Shown: positions 54,014 to 62,047 of the stretch, piece by piece | Layout: every line of letters starts with the position of its first letter | Numbering within the stretch: position 1 is the stretch's first letter | From: Paenibacillus thiaminolyticus | GTDB lineage: Bacteria > Bacillota > Bacilli > Paenibacillales > Paenibacillaceae | Reading direction: 5' to 3' | NCBI RefSeq assembly: GCF_007066085.1 | Contig: NZ_CP041405.1 | Span: forward strand, 5,983,501-6,047,500 | Length of the DNA: 64,000 nt | Program-made: the position numbers and the translations under genes | Notes under the pieces: model-generated | Seen by the model: the letters and a program-made list of their open reading frames with translations, nothing else | Database searches by the model: none | Told to the model about the DNA's origin: nothing

Positions 54014-54315
54014 ACTGAGCAGTTGGGAGAATGGTCAAAAGGGCCGCTGAACAGCTACCTGACCAGTGGGGAGAACGAGCAAATGAGCCGTCGAAGAGAA
54101 ACTGAGCAGTTGGGAGAATGGTCAAAAGGGCCGCTGAACAGCTACCTGACCAGTGGGGAGAACGAGCAAATGAGCCGTCGAAGAGAAACTGAGCGGATGG
54201 GAGAATGGTCAAAAGGGCCGCGGAACAGATACCTGAGCAGCAGGAGACGAGCAAAAGAGCCGTCGAAGAGAAAGCTGAGCAGTTGGGAGAATGGTCAAAA
54301 GAGCCGCTAAACAGA
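54014..54315. repeat. 87-base higher-order tandem repeat
   Basis: ACTGAGCAGTTGGGAGAATG-type starts recur at 54014, 54101, 54188 and about 54274. The first two units are almost identical. Each unit is itself two diverged halves of 43-44 bases: GGGAGAATGGTCAAAAGGGC matches GGGAGAACGAGCAAATGAGC. The period is a multiple of three, so frames stay open throughout. Confidence 0.9.
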
Positions 54316-54698
54316 TATCCGAGCAATCCGTAGAACGATTAAAGGTATCGCCAAGGACAAGCCTCAGCAGGGAGGAGAATTCCCTGCAAGGATTTTCAGG
54401 AGTTACATCTGAGCGGCAAGTTTTTTCGACATTTTGGGGTGGACATGCGCATATATGTGGGCAGGTTGGTTATATACTCGAAATGAGGCTGTTGATGGTT
54501 GTGCTGACTGCGGGACTTTACGGTTCGGGGGGCTTTGGAGGCAAGGGGCATGCCGAAGGCCGGGAGGACGGGGCGCTTGCGGAGCCGGCGAGCCTAGGAC
54601 CGAGGATGTGAATTTGACTTGGCTTTTGGCAAAGGCGCCATTTGTGGTAAAATAGATCGACTACATGACAAGTGATGAAGCGAAAGGTTGAACAGTAC

Positions 54699-55751
54699 AT
54701 GAAACCATTTATATACGACTATACGTTCGAGCAGCTCCAGCAATGGCTGAAGGAGCAAGGGGAGCCTGCTTTTCGGGCCGGGCAAATATTTAATTGGCTC
54801 TATGTGAAGCGGGTAACCAGCTTCGAGGAGATGACGAATTTGTCCAAGGGACTTCGCGGCAAGCTGGATGAGAGCTTCGAGTTCGTGAACTTGAAGGTGA
54901 TTACGAATTTGAAGTCCGAGGACGGCACCGTCAAATTTTTGTTCGGGCTGCATGACGACCATGCGATCGAGACAGTGATCATGAGGCATAGTTACGGGAA
55001 CAGCATCTGTGTCACGACTCAGGTCGGCTGCCGCGTCGGCTGCACGTTCTGCGCCTCGACGCTGGGCGGGCTGAAGCGCAATCTGACGGCGGGAGAGATC
55101 GTCGCTCAGGTCATCACGGCGCAGAAGATGCTCGACGAGACGAACGAGCGCATCAGCAGTATTGTCATTATGGGGACTGGAGAGCCGTTCGAGAATTATG
55201 ACGCGACGATGGCTTTCCTGCGTACAATGATTCATGAGAGAGGGCTGAACATCGGGCAGCGTCATATTACTGTGTCGACGAGTGGCATTGTGCCGAGCAT
55301 CTATCGGTTCACGGATGAGAACACGCAGATTAATCTGGCGATCTCGATCCATGCGCCGAACGATGCGCTGCGCTCGAAGCTGATGCCGGTCAACCGCCGC
55401 TATCCATTCATTGAGGTGATGGAGGCGCTGAAGCATTATCAGGTGAAGACCGGGCGCAGAATTACGTTCGAGTACGCCCTAATCGGGGGCGTGAACGACA
55501 AGGTGGAGCATGCGGAGGAGCTGGCGGATGTGCTGAAGCGGATGGAGATGCTGGCCCACGTCAATCTGATTCCGGTCAACTATGTGCCGGAGCGCAATTA
55601 TATCCGCACTCCGCGCAACGATATTTTCAAGTTCCATCGCACGCTGCTGGATCGGGGCATCAACTCGACCATCCGGCGGGAGCAGGGGCATGACATTGCC
55701 GCCGCTTGCGGCCAGCTGCGTGCTAAGCATTTGGAGTCCAATGCGAGGTGA
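54699..55751 (+). CDS. rlmN: 23S rRNA/tRNA adenine C2-methyltransferase RlmN
   Basis: Radical-SAM methyltransferase acting on A2503 of 23S rRNA and A37 of some tRNAs; 350 residues. The cluster motif [25 protein letters not shown], and the C-terminal catalytic Cys in AAACGQLR are present. ATG 54699 ([17 protein letters not shown]) fits the family start; ribosome binding site is weak (AAAGG). First gene after the repeat-filled gap, then prpC after six bases. Confidence 0.95.
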   Translation: MKPFIYDYTFEQLQQWLKEQGEPAFRAGQIFNWLYVKRVTSFEEMTNLSKGLRGKLDESFEFVNLKVITNLKSEDGTVKFLFGLHDDHAIETVIMRHSYGNSICVTTQVGCRVGCTFCASTLGGLKRNLTAGEIVAQVITAQKMLDETNERISSIVIMGTGEPFENYDATMAFLRTMIHERGLNIGQRHITVSTSGIVPSIYRFTDENTQINLAISIHAPNDALRSKLMPVNRRYPFIEVMEALKHYQVKTGRRITFEYALIGGVNDKVEHAEELADVLKRMEMLAHVNLIPVNYVPERNYIRTPRNDIFKFHRTLLDRGINSTIRREQGHDIAAACGQLRAKHLESNAR

Positions 55752-55757
55752 GGATAA

Positions 55758-56516
55758 ATGAAAGCTGTGCATCGTTCCGATGTTGGACGCGTGCGCGCAG
55801 TCAATGAAGATCGGGCCTATGTGTCCGAGCTGGCGAACGGCTATGATATCGCTGTCGTCGCGGACGGCATGGGCGGTCATCAAGCAGGCGATATCGCGAG
55901 CCGCCTGGCGGTAGAGACTGTAGTCTCCGAGCTAGCGGCCCTGCCGCAGCAGCTGGAGGACCAGCAGTTGGCGGGAGCGTTGGAAGACGCGATTTTGCGT
56001 GCCAATCACACGATATTCCATATTGCATCCCAGGACGAGAAGTACCACCACATGGGAACGACCATTGTGGCGGTGCTGTTTCCGTCTGGGCATACGAGCG
56101 GATACATAGGCCATATCGGCGACAGCCGAGCCTATCGAATCGGCCGGCGGGGGATCGTTCAGCTGACGGAGGACCATACGCTCGTCAATGAACTGGTCAA
56201 AAGCGGCCAGATTGGCCCGGAGGAGGCGGAGCGCCATCCGCGGCGCAACGTACTGGTGCGGGCGCTCGGCACGGATGAGCAGGTAAAGGTGGATATTATC
56301 CCGGTGGAGTACGGCGAAGACGATACGCTGCTGCTGTGCAGCGACGGCTTGACCAGCATGGTGGATGAGGACCATATCTGGAGCACGGTCATCGACCCGT
56401 CGCTCCCGTTGTCGGCGCGGGCAGACCGGCTGCTTAGCCAGGCGCTGGAGGCCGGCGGAGACGACAACGTTACGGTCGTGCTGCTGGAGCATCCTGATGC
56501 CGGGAAGGAGGAGTGA
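55758..56516 (+). CDS. prpC: PP2C-type protein phosphatase PrpC
   Basis: A 252-residue metal-dependent Ser/Thr phosphatase that reverses PrkC phosphorylation. Motifs: VRAVNEDRAYV, ADGMGGHQAGDIAS, GDSRAYRIG and GGDDNVTVVLLEH. Its gene is five bases from prkC; the two form a signalling pair conserved across Firmicutes. Confidence 0.96.
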   Translation: MKAVHRSDVGRVRAVNEDRAYVSELANGYDIAVVADGMGGHQAGDIASRLAVETVVSELAALPQQLEDQQLAGALEDAILRANHTIFHIASQDEKYHHMGTTIVAVLFPSGHTSGYIGHIGDSRAYRIGRRGIVQLTEDHTLVNELVKSGQIGPEEAERHPRRNVLVRALGTDEQVKVDIIPVEYGEDDTLLLCSDGLTSMVDEDHIWSTVIDPSLPLSARADRLLSQALEAGGDDNVTVVLLEHPDAGKEE

Positions 56517-56520
56517 GTAC

Positions 56521-58653
56521 GTGATAGGAACAACACTTGCCGGAAGGTATGAGATTACCGCCCGAATCGGCGGGGGCGGAATGGCTCTCGTCTATAAGGC
56601 ATTGGATAATCTGTTGAACCGTTATGTCGCGGTCAAAGTGCTGCGCCAGCAGTTCGTGCATGACGAGGAGTTTATCCAGCGCTTTCGGCGAGAGGCCCAG
56701 TCTGCCGCTTCGCTGAGCCACCCGAACGTGGTCAGCATTTACGATGTCGGCCAAGAGGACGACACGCATTATATTGTGATGGAGTATGTGGAAGGGCATA
56801 ATCTGAACGAGATTATACAGCAGCGTGCTCCGCTGCAGGTTGAGGAAGCGGTGCGGATCGCGTCTCAAATATGCGATGCGCTCGACCATGCCCATCAGAA
56901 TCGGATTATTCATAGAGATATTAAGCCTCATAATATACTGATCGGCCGCAACGGCCGGGTAAAAGTAACGGACTTCGGCATCGCGCGGGCCGTTACGTCA
57001 TCGACCATTACCCAGACGGGATCGGTCGTTGGCTCGGTGCATTATTTTTCGCCGGAGCATGCGAAAGGAATCTCGGCGGGAGAAAAGTCCGATCTGTATT
57101 CTCTCGGCATCGTGCTCTACCAGATGCTGACCGGCAGACTGCCGTTTTTGGGCGAGAGCCCGATCAGTGTCGCGCTCAAGCATTTGCAGGAGCCGTTCGA
57201 GGAACCGCGCAAGGTCAATCCGCATATTCCGCAAAGCGTGGAAAATATTATTTTGAAGTCAATGCGTAAAAATCCGGCTGAGCGGTACCAGTCCGCAGCG
57301 GAAATGCTGCGCGATCTGGAAACCAGCCTGTCTCCGGATCGGGCGCATGAAGCGAAGGTGATGTTCGCCCAGCGCAAAGTGTACGAGGACCCGGAAGAAA
57401 CCCGCGTCATGCCAGCCATTCGGGCTCAGGAGCGGGAGGAGCGGCAGCCTTCGGACACGTATCCCGGAGTGGCGCCCGCACCCGCAGCCGCCGCAGTGGC
57501 GGCCGGCAGGGAACCGGCCAAGCCGGCGCAGAAGGGATGGGTGAAGCCGACAGTCTGGATCGGGGCCACTCTGTTGTTCCTCGGCATCCTGATTGGCGTC
57601 GTCTTTTATGTGAAAAGTCTGCTTGTCGTCAAGGATGTCGTCATGCCGAACGTCATCAAAATGACGGAGCAGGAGGCGCTGAATAAGTTGGCCGCGCTAA
57701 AAATCGAGGTCGAAGACCCGATTGTGCGCGAACCGAAGGAAGGCTTCGAGAAGGGCGTCGTCTTCGAACAGAGCAAGCCGGAGGGCACGAGAGTGAAGGA
57801 AGGTTCGAGCGTCCGGCTGTATGTGAGCGAGGGGACGCCGTATATTCAGATGGATGACTATACCGGCAAGCCTTCGGAACTTGTCATTCAGCAGCTGATC
57901 GAAATCGGCTTCGACAGCTCCCGTATCACGAAGGAGCCCGTCTTCGACGATGAAGCCGAGCCGGGAACGGTGGTTGGCACGACTCCGGCTGCCGGGGAGA
58001 AGGTTGATCCCCGCAATGCTTCGGTGAAGCTGCTGGTCAGCAAAGGCAAGGAAACGTTCGGCATGCCGAATCTCGTCGGGGCGACGAAGGAGGAAGCGAT
58101 CGCCAAGATTGAAGCGAGCGGGCTGAAGCTGGCCAAGGACGGCATTATCGAGGAGCCGAGTTACGAGCAGCCGGCCGGCCGCGTATTCAAGCAGCAGCCG
58201 TTCGAGCCGAACGATCCGGTCTCCAAGGGCTCGGAGGTCCGTATTTATGTCAGCTCGGGCTACCCGCCGGAGGCGCTTCGCTATACGTTCCCGCTGCCTG
58301 TGGCTCCCGAGGAGAACGGCAAGACAAGCACGATCCGCATCGTCTATACGGACGCAACCGGAGAGAATAAAGAATGGGGTACGCAGAAAATAACATCAAG
58401 TCAAATCTTCTACGTAGAGCTCGTGCTCGCTCCGAACAAAGATGGGGTCGTACTATTGTATCGGGACGGTCAATTCCTGGATACGTATACGGTGAGCTAT
58501 ACCGATGCCAAGCAGGGCACGGTGCAGATACCGCCGGTCATAGACGACCCCTCGGCCAGGCAAGGGCAAGAAGTTGAAGGAGAAATTCAAGGACAAAGCG
58601 AAGGAGAAGGGGAAGGGCAAGAAGAAGGGGGAGGAATAAACCCGGACGAGTAA
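56521..58653 (+). CDS. prkC: Membrane Ser/Thr kinase PrkC with PASTA domains
   Basis: A 710-residue Hanks-type kinase that senses muropeptides and controls germination from dormancy and cell-wall growth. Kinase domain (about 10-270): GGGGMALVY, VAVKVLRQQ, HRDIKPHNILIG, DFGIARAV. A transmembrane segment near 345-365 is followed by three PASTA repeats (about 370-580) and a further extracellular domain ending in a Glu/Gly/Gln-rich tail. GTG 56521 follows AAGGAGG. B. subtilis PrkC is 648 residues; the extra length is at the C-terminus. Confidence 0.95.
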   Translation: MIGTTLAGRYEITARIGGGGMALVYKALDNLLNRYVAVKVLRQQFVHDEEFIQRFRREAQSAASLSHPNVVSIYDVGQEDDTHYIVMEYVEGHNLNEIIQQRAPLQVEEAVRIASQICDALDHAHQNRIIHRDIKPHNILIGRNGRVKVTDFGIARAVTSSTITQTGSVVGSVHYFSPEHAKGISAGEKSDLYSLGIVLYQMLTGRLPFLGESPISVALKHLQEPFEEPRKVNPHIPQSVENIILKSMRKNPAERYQSAAEMLRDLETSLSPDRAHEAKVMFAQRKVYEDPEETRVMPAIRAQEREERQPSDTYPGVAPAPAAAAVAAGREPAKPAQKGWVKPTVWIGATLLFLGILIGVVFYVKSLLVVKDVVMPNVIKMTEQEALNKLAALKIEVEDPIVREPKEGFEKGVVFEQSKPEGTRVKEGSSVRLYVSEGTPYIQMDDYTGKPSELVIQQLIEIGFDSSRITKEPVFDDEAEPGTVVGTTPAAGEKVDPRNASVKLLVSKGKETFGMPNLVGATKEEAIAKIEASGLKLAKDGIIEEPSYEQPAGRVFKQQPFEPNDPVSKGSEVRIYVSSGYPPEALRYTFPLPVAPEENGKTSTIRIVYTDATGENKEWGTQKITSSQIFYVELVLAPNKDGVVLLYRDGQFLDTYTVSYTDAKQGTVQIPPVIDDPSARQGQEVEGEIQGQSEGEGEGQEEGGGINPDE

Positions 58654-58769
58654 TTATCTGTAAGCCTTCTTCCAAGACAAGATTGCCCGCCCTTCCATCA
58701 CGCGTCTCCGATGGCGATGTGCCGATGGAGGGGCCTCTATAACTTCGAAATTACATGGAGGGAATCGAT

Positions 58770-58796
58770 ATGTTCATGGTAGATAAGCATGCCTAA
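58770..58796 (+). CDS. Eight-codon leader ORF overlapping the rsgA start
   Basis: ATG 58770 lies seven bases after a strong GGAGGG and encodes MFMVDKHA before TAA at 58794-58796. The rsgA ATG (58789) sits inside its end, in a different frame, and has no ribosome binding site of its own. This looks like translational coupling: ribosomes terminating at 58796 would reinitiate at 58789. Inference from layout only. Confidence 0.45.
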   Translation: MFMVDKHA

Positions 58797-59706
58797 AGGC
58801 CTTATCGTCAAGGCGTTGAGCGGATATTATTACGTGGAGGAAGAGGGGAAGCGCGGCGGAAAGACGGTGCAGTGCCGGGCGCGCGGCATTTTCAAGAAGA
58901 AGGGCGTGTCCCCGCTGGTCGGCGACCGCGTTGTCTACTCCTTCACCGAGAACGGAGAAGGCGTGGTGGACGAGATCGAGCCGCGGGAGAGCGAGCTGAT
59001 CCGGCCTCCGATCGCCAATGTATCGCTGGCGGCGCTCGTGTTCTCGGTAACGGAGCCGGAGCTGAACATGCAGCTGCTGGACAAGTTCCTCGTCCATATC
59101 GAGCATGCAGAGGTGGAGGCAGTCATTCTGCTGACGAAGTGGGATCTGCTCGATCGGCTTCCGGAGGAGGCGGCGGCCCGTATGGCCCGGCGGATGGAAG
59201 AGTTAATCGCCCTGTACCGGCGCATCGGATACGAAGTTATCGCCACGAGCGCCAAGGGCGGATTCGGCTATCAAGGCGTGGCAGACCGGTTAGCTGATCA
59301 GATCAGCGTATTCGCCGGCCAGTCCGGCGTCGGCAAGTCCTCTCTCTTGAACGCGATGCTCCCTGGGGTGTCATTGGAGACGAACCAGATTAGCCAGCGG
59401 CTGGGCCGGGGCAAGCATACGACGCGCCACGTCGAGCTATTGCCGCTCCCGCAGGGCGGATATATCGCCGATACGCCCGGATTCAGCCAGCTTGATTTCC
59501 TTGAGCTTGGGGTGGAGCAGCTCGGCTGGTGCTTCCGTGAATTCCGAAGCTATGCGAGCGATTGCAAGTTCAGGGGCTGCACTCATATTCACGAACCGGG
59601 CTGCCGGGTGAAGGAGGCGGTTCAGGAAGGCCTGATCGCTGATTCGCGCTATGAACATTACCTGTTATTTTTCGACGAAATGAAAGACAAACGACGGAGG
59701 TACTGA
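58789..59706 (+). CDS. rsgA: Ribosome small-subunit GTPase RsgA
   Basis: Circularly permuted GTPase that helps mature the 30S subunit; 305 residues. G4 (LLTKWDLL) comes first, then G1 [14 protein letters not shown] and G3 [10 protein letters not shown]. The C-terminal zinc motif includes [17 protein letters not shown] 58789 is the first possible start, since an in-frame stop lies at 58780-58782, and [16 protein letters not shown] matches the B. subtilis start. It is in the prkC-rsgA-rpe order of Bacillus. Confidence 0.95.
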   Translation: MPKGLIVKALSGYYYVEEEGKRGGKTVQCRARGIFKKKGVSPLVGDRVVYSFTENGEGVVDEIEPRESELIRPPIANVSLAALVFSVTEPELNMQLLDKFLVHIEHAEVEAVILLTKWDLLDRLPEEAAARMARRMEELIALYRRIGYEVIATSAKGGFGYQGVADRLADQISVFAGQSGVGKSSLLNAMLPGVSLETNQISQRLGRGKHTTRHVELLPLPQGGYIADTPGFSQLDFLELGVEQLGWCFREFRSYASDCKFRGCTHIHEPGCRVKEAVQEGLIADSRYEHYLLFFDEMKDKRRRY

Positions 59707-59707
59707 C

Positions 59708-60391
59708 ATGACAGCACTGCAAACGATTCGTATCGCCCCTTCTATCTTATCGGCCGACTTCGCCAAGCTGGGCGAAGAGGTTCGGAATGTGGAGCAGGGA
59801 GGCGCCGACTGGATTCATGTGGACGCGATGGACGGCCGCTTCGTGCCGAACCTGACGCTTGGACCGAACATTGTACAAGCGATCCGCCCGCATACGGCGC
59901 TGCCGCTGGACGTGCATTTGATGATTGTCGAGCCGGAGAAGTATATTGATGCATTCGCCGCCGCCGGTGCCGATATCATTACGGTGCACGCAGAAGCATG
60001 CCCTCATCTCCATCGGGCCGTCCATCAGATTAAGGAGGCCGGCGCCCGGGCGGGCGTGGCGATTAATCCGGGAACGTCACTGACGGCGATCGAAGAGGTG
60101 CTGGCAGAGCTTGATCTGGTCCTTATCATGACGGTGAATCCGGGATTCGGCGGACAGAAGTTCATCGCTTCGATGACGGACAAAATCCGCCGTCTTCGCC
60201 AACGGCTGAACGAGCTCGGACGGGCAGAGACTCACATCGAAGTTGACGGCGGGATTACGGTCGAGACGGCCCCAATGGTCGCTTCGGCAGGTGCGGATGT
60301 GCTCGTGGCCGGCAGTGCGGTCTACGGAGCGCCAAGCCGGGAAGCGGCCATTCAGTCTATCCGTGAATCCGCGGAGCGAGCGCGGCAATGA
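59708..60391 (+). CDS. rpe: Ribulose-phosphate 3-epimerase
   Basis: Interconverts ribulose-5-phosphate and xylulose-5-phosphate in the pentose phosphate pathway; 227 residues. [54 protein letters not shown] and EVDGGI form the (beta/alpha)8 active site. ATG 59708 follows GGAGG in the rsgA stop region. The stop overlaps a possible start of the next gene. Confidence 0.97.
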   Translation: MTALQTIRIAPSILSADFAKLGEEVRNVEQGGADWIHVDAMDGRFVPNLTLGPNIVQAIRPHTALPLDVHLMIVEPEKYIDAFAAAGADIITVHAEACPHLHRAVHQIKEAGARAGVAINPGTSLTAIEEVLAELDLVLIMTVNPGFGGQKFIASMTDKIRRLRQRLNELGRAETHIEVDGGITVETAPMVASAGADVLVAGSAVYGAPSREAAIQSIRESAERARQ

Positions 60392-60426
60392 CGGAAGCGG
60401 AAGGGCCGGAGAAGGGGAGAGTGCCT

Positions 60427-60687
60427 ATGTGGAGAACGGCGCTGACGCTAGCATCGTACAGCTTTGTTTGCGGCACGCTGGTCGGATTTTACGCTTTTTT
60501 GAATTTCCCGTTAAATATCATTTGCTCGCTCGGCGCGCTTTTGCTTGGAATTCGCTTTTTCAAGCGGAATCCGACAAAGGGGATGCGCATCGGCTTGATT
60601 TTGTTGTCGATTTTGTTCTATTTTGTCTTTGTCTTCATGATGTCCGTATATTTATACATGCAGCAGATGCCGGCACCTGCCGCGTAA
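60427..60687 (+). CDS. Small membrane protein of unknown function
   Basis: About 86 residues with three hydrophobic segments (SYSFVCGTLVGFYAFLNF, LNIICSLGALLLGIRFF, LILLSILFYFVFVFMMSVYL). ATG 60427 has GGGGAG upstream; ATG 60388, overlapping rpe by four bases, adds 13 residues. I do not recognise the family. In B. subtilis the gene here is thiN (thiamine pyrophosphokinase), which is absent. A terminator follows 57 bases downstream, so this probably ends the rsgA-rpe unit. Confidence 0.7.
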   Translation: MWRTALTLASYSFVCGTLVGFYAFLNFPLNIICSLGALLLGIRFFKRNPTKGMRIGLILLSILFYFVFVFMMSVYLYMQQMPAPAA

Positions 60688-60744
60688 ATGGGCGCGAATC
60701 AGGCTTGTCGCCCGTGCATAGATGAATGGCCTGCGGCATATGAT

Positions 60745-60781
60745 GGTTACATGAGCACAGATCTCTCATGTAACCTTTTTT
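60745..60781 (+). terminator. Terminator of the rsgA-rpe unit
   Basis: GGTTACATGAG (60745-60755) pairs with CTCATGTAACC (60765-60775), followed by TTTTTT. Confidence 0.9.
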
Positions 60782-60832
60782 ATGTTGCAAGAGACTAGCG
60801 GGGTAGGATGAGAATGACGAGGAGGGTGGAAC

Positions 60833-60913
60833 ATGAAGTTTTATACGTTTAAGCTGCCGAAGTTTTTGGGAGGTTTCGTCAAGGCGATTTTAAATACGTT
60901 TCAAAAAAGCTGA
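60833..60913 (+). CDS. spoVM: Stage V sporulation protein M
   Basis: A 26-residue amphipathic peptide (MKFYTFKLPKFLGGFVKAIL and six more) nearly identical to B. subtilis SpoVM. It binds the curved outer forespore membrane and anchors SpoIVA to start coat assembly. ATG 60833 follows ACGAGGAGGGTGG. Position between rpe and rpmB is as in B. subtilis. The gene is easy to miss because of its size, and shows the organism forms endospores. Confidence 0.95.
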   Translation: MKFYTFKLPKFLGGFVKAILNTFQKS

Positions 60914-61262
60914 CGTTCCAGGCGGCATTGAAGCTGAGTCGGTATCCATCCATCCGATCCGTGAGCGCATGTGCGAGCGGGGCAACATACAGTAACGGTG
61001 ATGAGCTCCGGACGGCTGTCCGGCAAGCATGGGACAGCGGCCCAGCCGCACTTGGATGGGGATGCCCGTTCGGTGGAGGATTGCCGAGATGCCATCCGCC
61101 GCACACCATGCCGGACAAGAACCATCATTACCAGTCGCCGGCGGTGCCGCGCTGGAATGACAGCGCCGGGGCTGCGATTCCCTCCAAAACAAGCCAAGCC
61201 GTTGAGATACAAGCCTGTCCGAAGTTGTCGAGACGAAAGATCGCGAATGAATTTGGCGATCA
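60914..61262. other. Intergenic region without a recognised gene
   Basis: About 350 bases between spoVM and the rpmB terminator. Frames of about 100-130 codons exist on both strands, but they have no ribosome binding site and encode no family I recognise. Could be decayed coding sequence or a non-coding RNA; undecided. Confidence 0.5.
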
Positions 61263-61292
61263 AAAAAAGCACCTGATTGCGCTTCAGGTGCT
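61263..61292 (-). terminator. Terminator of rpmB
   Basis: On the minus strand AGCACCTGA pairs with TCAGGTGCT and is followed by TTTTTT. Confidence 0.9.
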
Positions 61293-61313
61293 CTTTCTAT
61301 ATGGAGGCCGGGA

Positions 61314-61502
61314 TTAGACGCGAGTCACTTTACCTGCCTTCAATGCACGCGTGCTCACGTATACGCGTTTTGGTTTGCCGTCAACCAAGATGCGAACCTT
61401 TTGTACGTTTACACCCCAAGAGCGGCGAGATTTGTTGTTCGCGTGCGATCTGTGATTACCCGAGCCTGGTTTTTTCCCCGTTACATAACATTTGCGAGCC
61501 AT
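61314..61502 (-). CDS. rpmB: 50S ribosomal protein L28
   Basis: A 62-residue ribosomal protein. [20 protein letters not shown] and [20 protein letters not shown] are typical. Paired early Cys and late zinc ligands are not all present, i.e. the Cys-minus type. ATG 61502 has AAGGAGG upstream. It is on the strand opposite to its neighbours, as in B. subtilis. Confidence 0.97.
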   Translation of the reverse strand: MARKCYVTGKKPGSGNHRSHANNKSRRSWGVNVQKVRILVDGKPKRVYVSTRALKAGKVTRV

Positions 61503-61553
61503 GCCTTACACCTCCTTATCCCAAAGCACCCTTCATACGTTAAATACCTAAAT

Positions 61554-61583
61554 ATGATATCATATTTTAAAATCTGTAGTCAA
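61554..61583 (-). promoter_or_regulatory. Promoter of rpmB
   Basis: On the minus strand TTGACT (61578-61583) and TATCAT (61554-61559) are 18 bases apart. The divergent yloU promoter must lie within 61580-61640, where TATAGT and TACAAT are candidates. Confidence 0.6.
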
Positions 61584-61672
61584 CCGAATCAAAAACTTTG
61601 TTTATTTCTCTTTTCTATTATAGTACAATGTTGATTAGTCCATAATACTCAAAAAAAGGAGTGGAGTGAACC

Positions 61673-62032
61673 ATGGCCATCCAACTCGATATGGAATTCG
61701 GCAAGGTGAACATTTCGGAAGAAGTCGTGGCGGTGATCGCCGGTTCTGCGGCTATGGAATGTTATGGACTCGTTGGAATGGCATCACGCAAGCAATTGAA
61801 GGACGGTATTGCAGAGTTGCTCGGACGGGGCAATTTGTCGCGTGGTGTCGAAGTGCGCCAACAATCCGATAGTCTACATATCGATTTATATATTATTGTG
61901 AGTTACGGAACCAAAATCTCCGAGGTGGCGCACAACATCCAAGCCAAGGTGAAGTATGTACTTGAACATGACATCGGTCTCGCAGTGGACCAAGTGAACA
62001 TCTTTGTACAGGACGTACGCGTACTAAGCTAG
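61673..62032 (+). CDS. yloU: Asp23/Gls24 family protein YloU
   Basis: A 119-residue family member, MAIQLDMEFGKVNISEEVVA and VSYGTKISEVAHNIQAKVKY. It lies directly before fakA, as in most Firmicutes, suggesting a link to fatty-acid kinase or membrane homeostasis. ATG 61673 follows AAAAGGAGTGG. Confidence 0.94.
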   Translation: MAIQLDMEFGKVNISEEVVAVIAGSAAMECYGLVGMASRKQLKDGIAELLGRGNLSRGVEVRQQSDSLHIDLYIIVSYGTKISEVAHNIQAKVKYVLEHDIGLAVDQVNIFVQDVRVLS

Positions 62033-62047
62033 GAAGGGGAATATTCG

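Larger units (their letters stand above)
53366..54698. other. Repeat-filled gap between rsmB and rlmN
   Basis: This 1.3-kb region carries two unrelated tandem arrays (53640-53850 and 54014-54315) and no gene I can support. The frames on both strands across the arrays are open because the repeats lack stop codons, not because of coding constraint. The last 350 bases include the rlmN upstream region. Confidence 0.75.

Noticed and set aside
53841..54326. 161-codon minus-strand frame over the 87-base array
   Set aside because: Openness follows from a period divisible by three without stops; no family and no start signal. A repeat peptide cannot be fully excluded.
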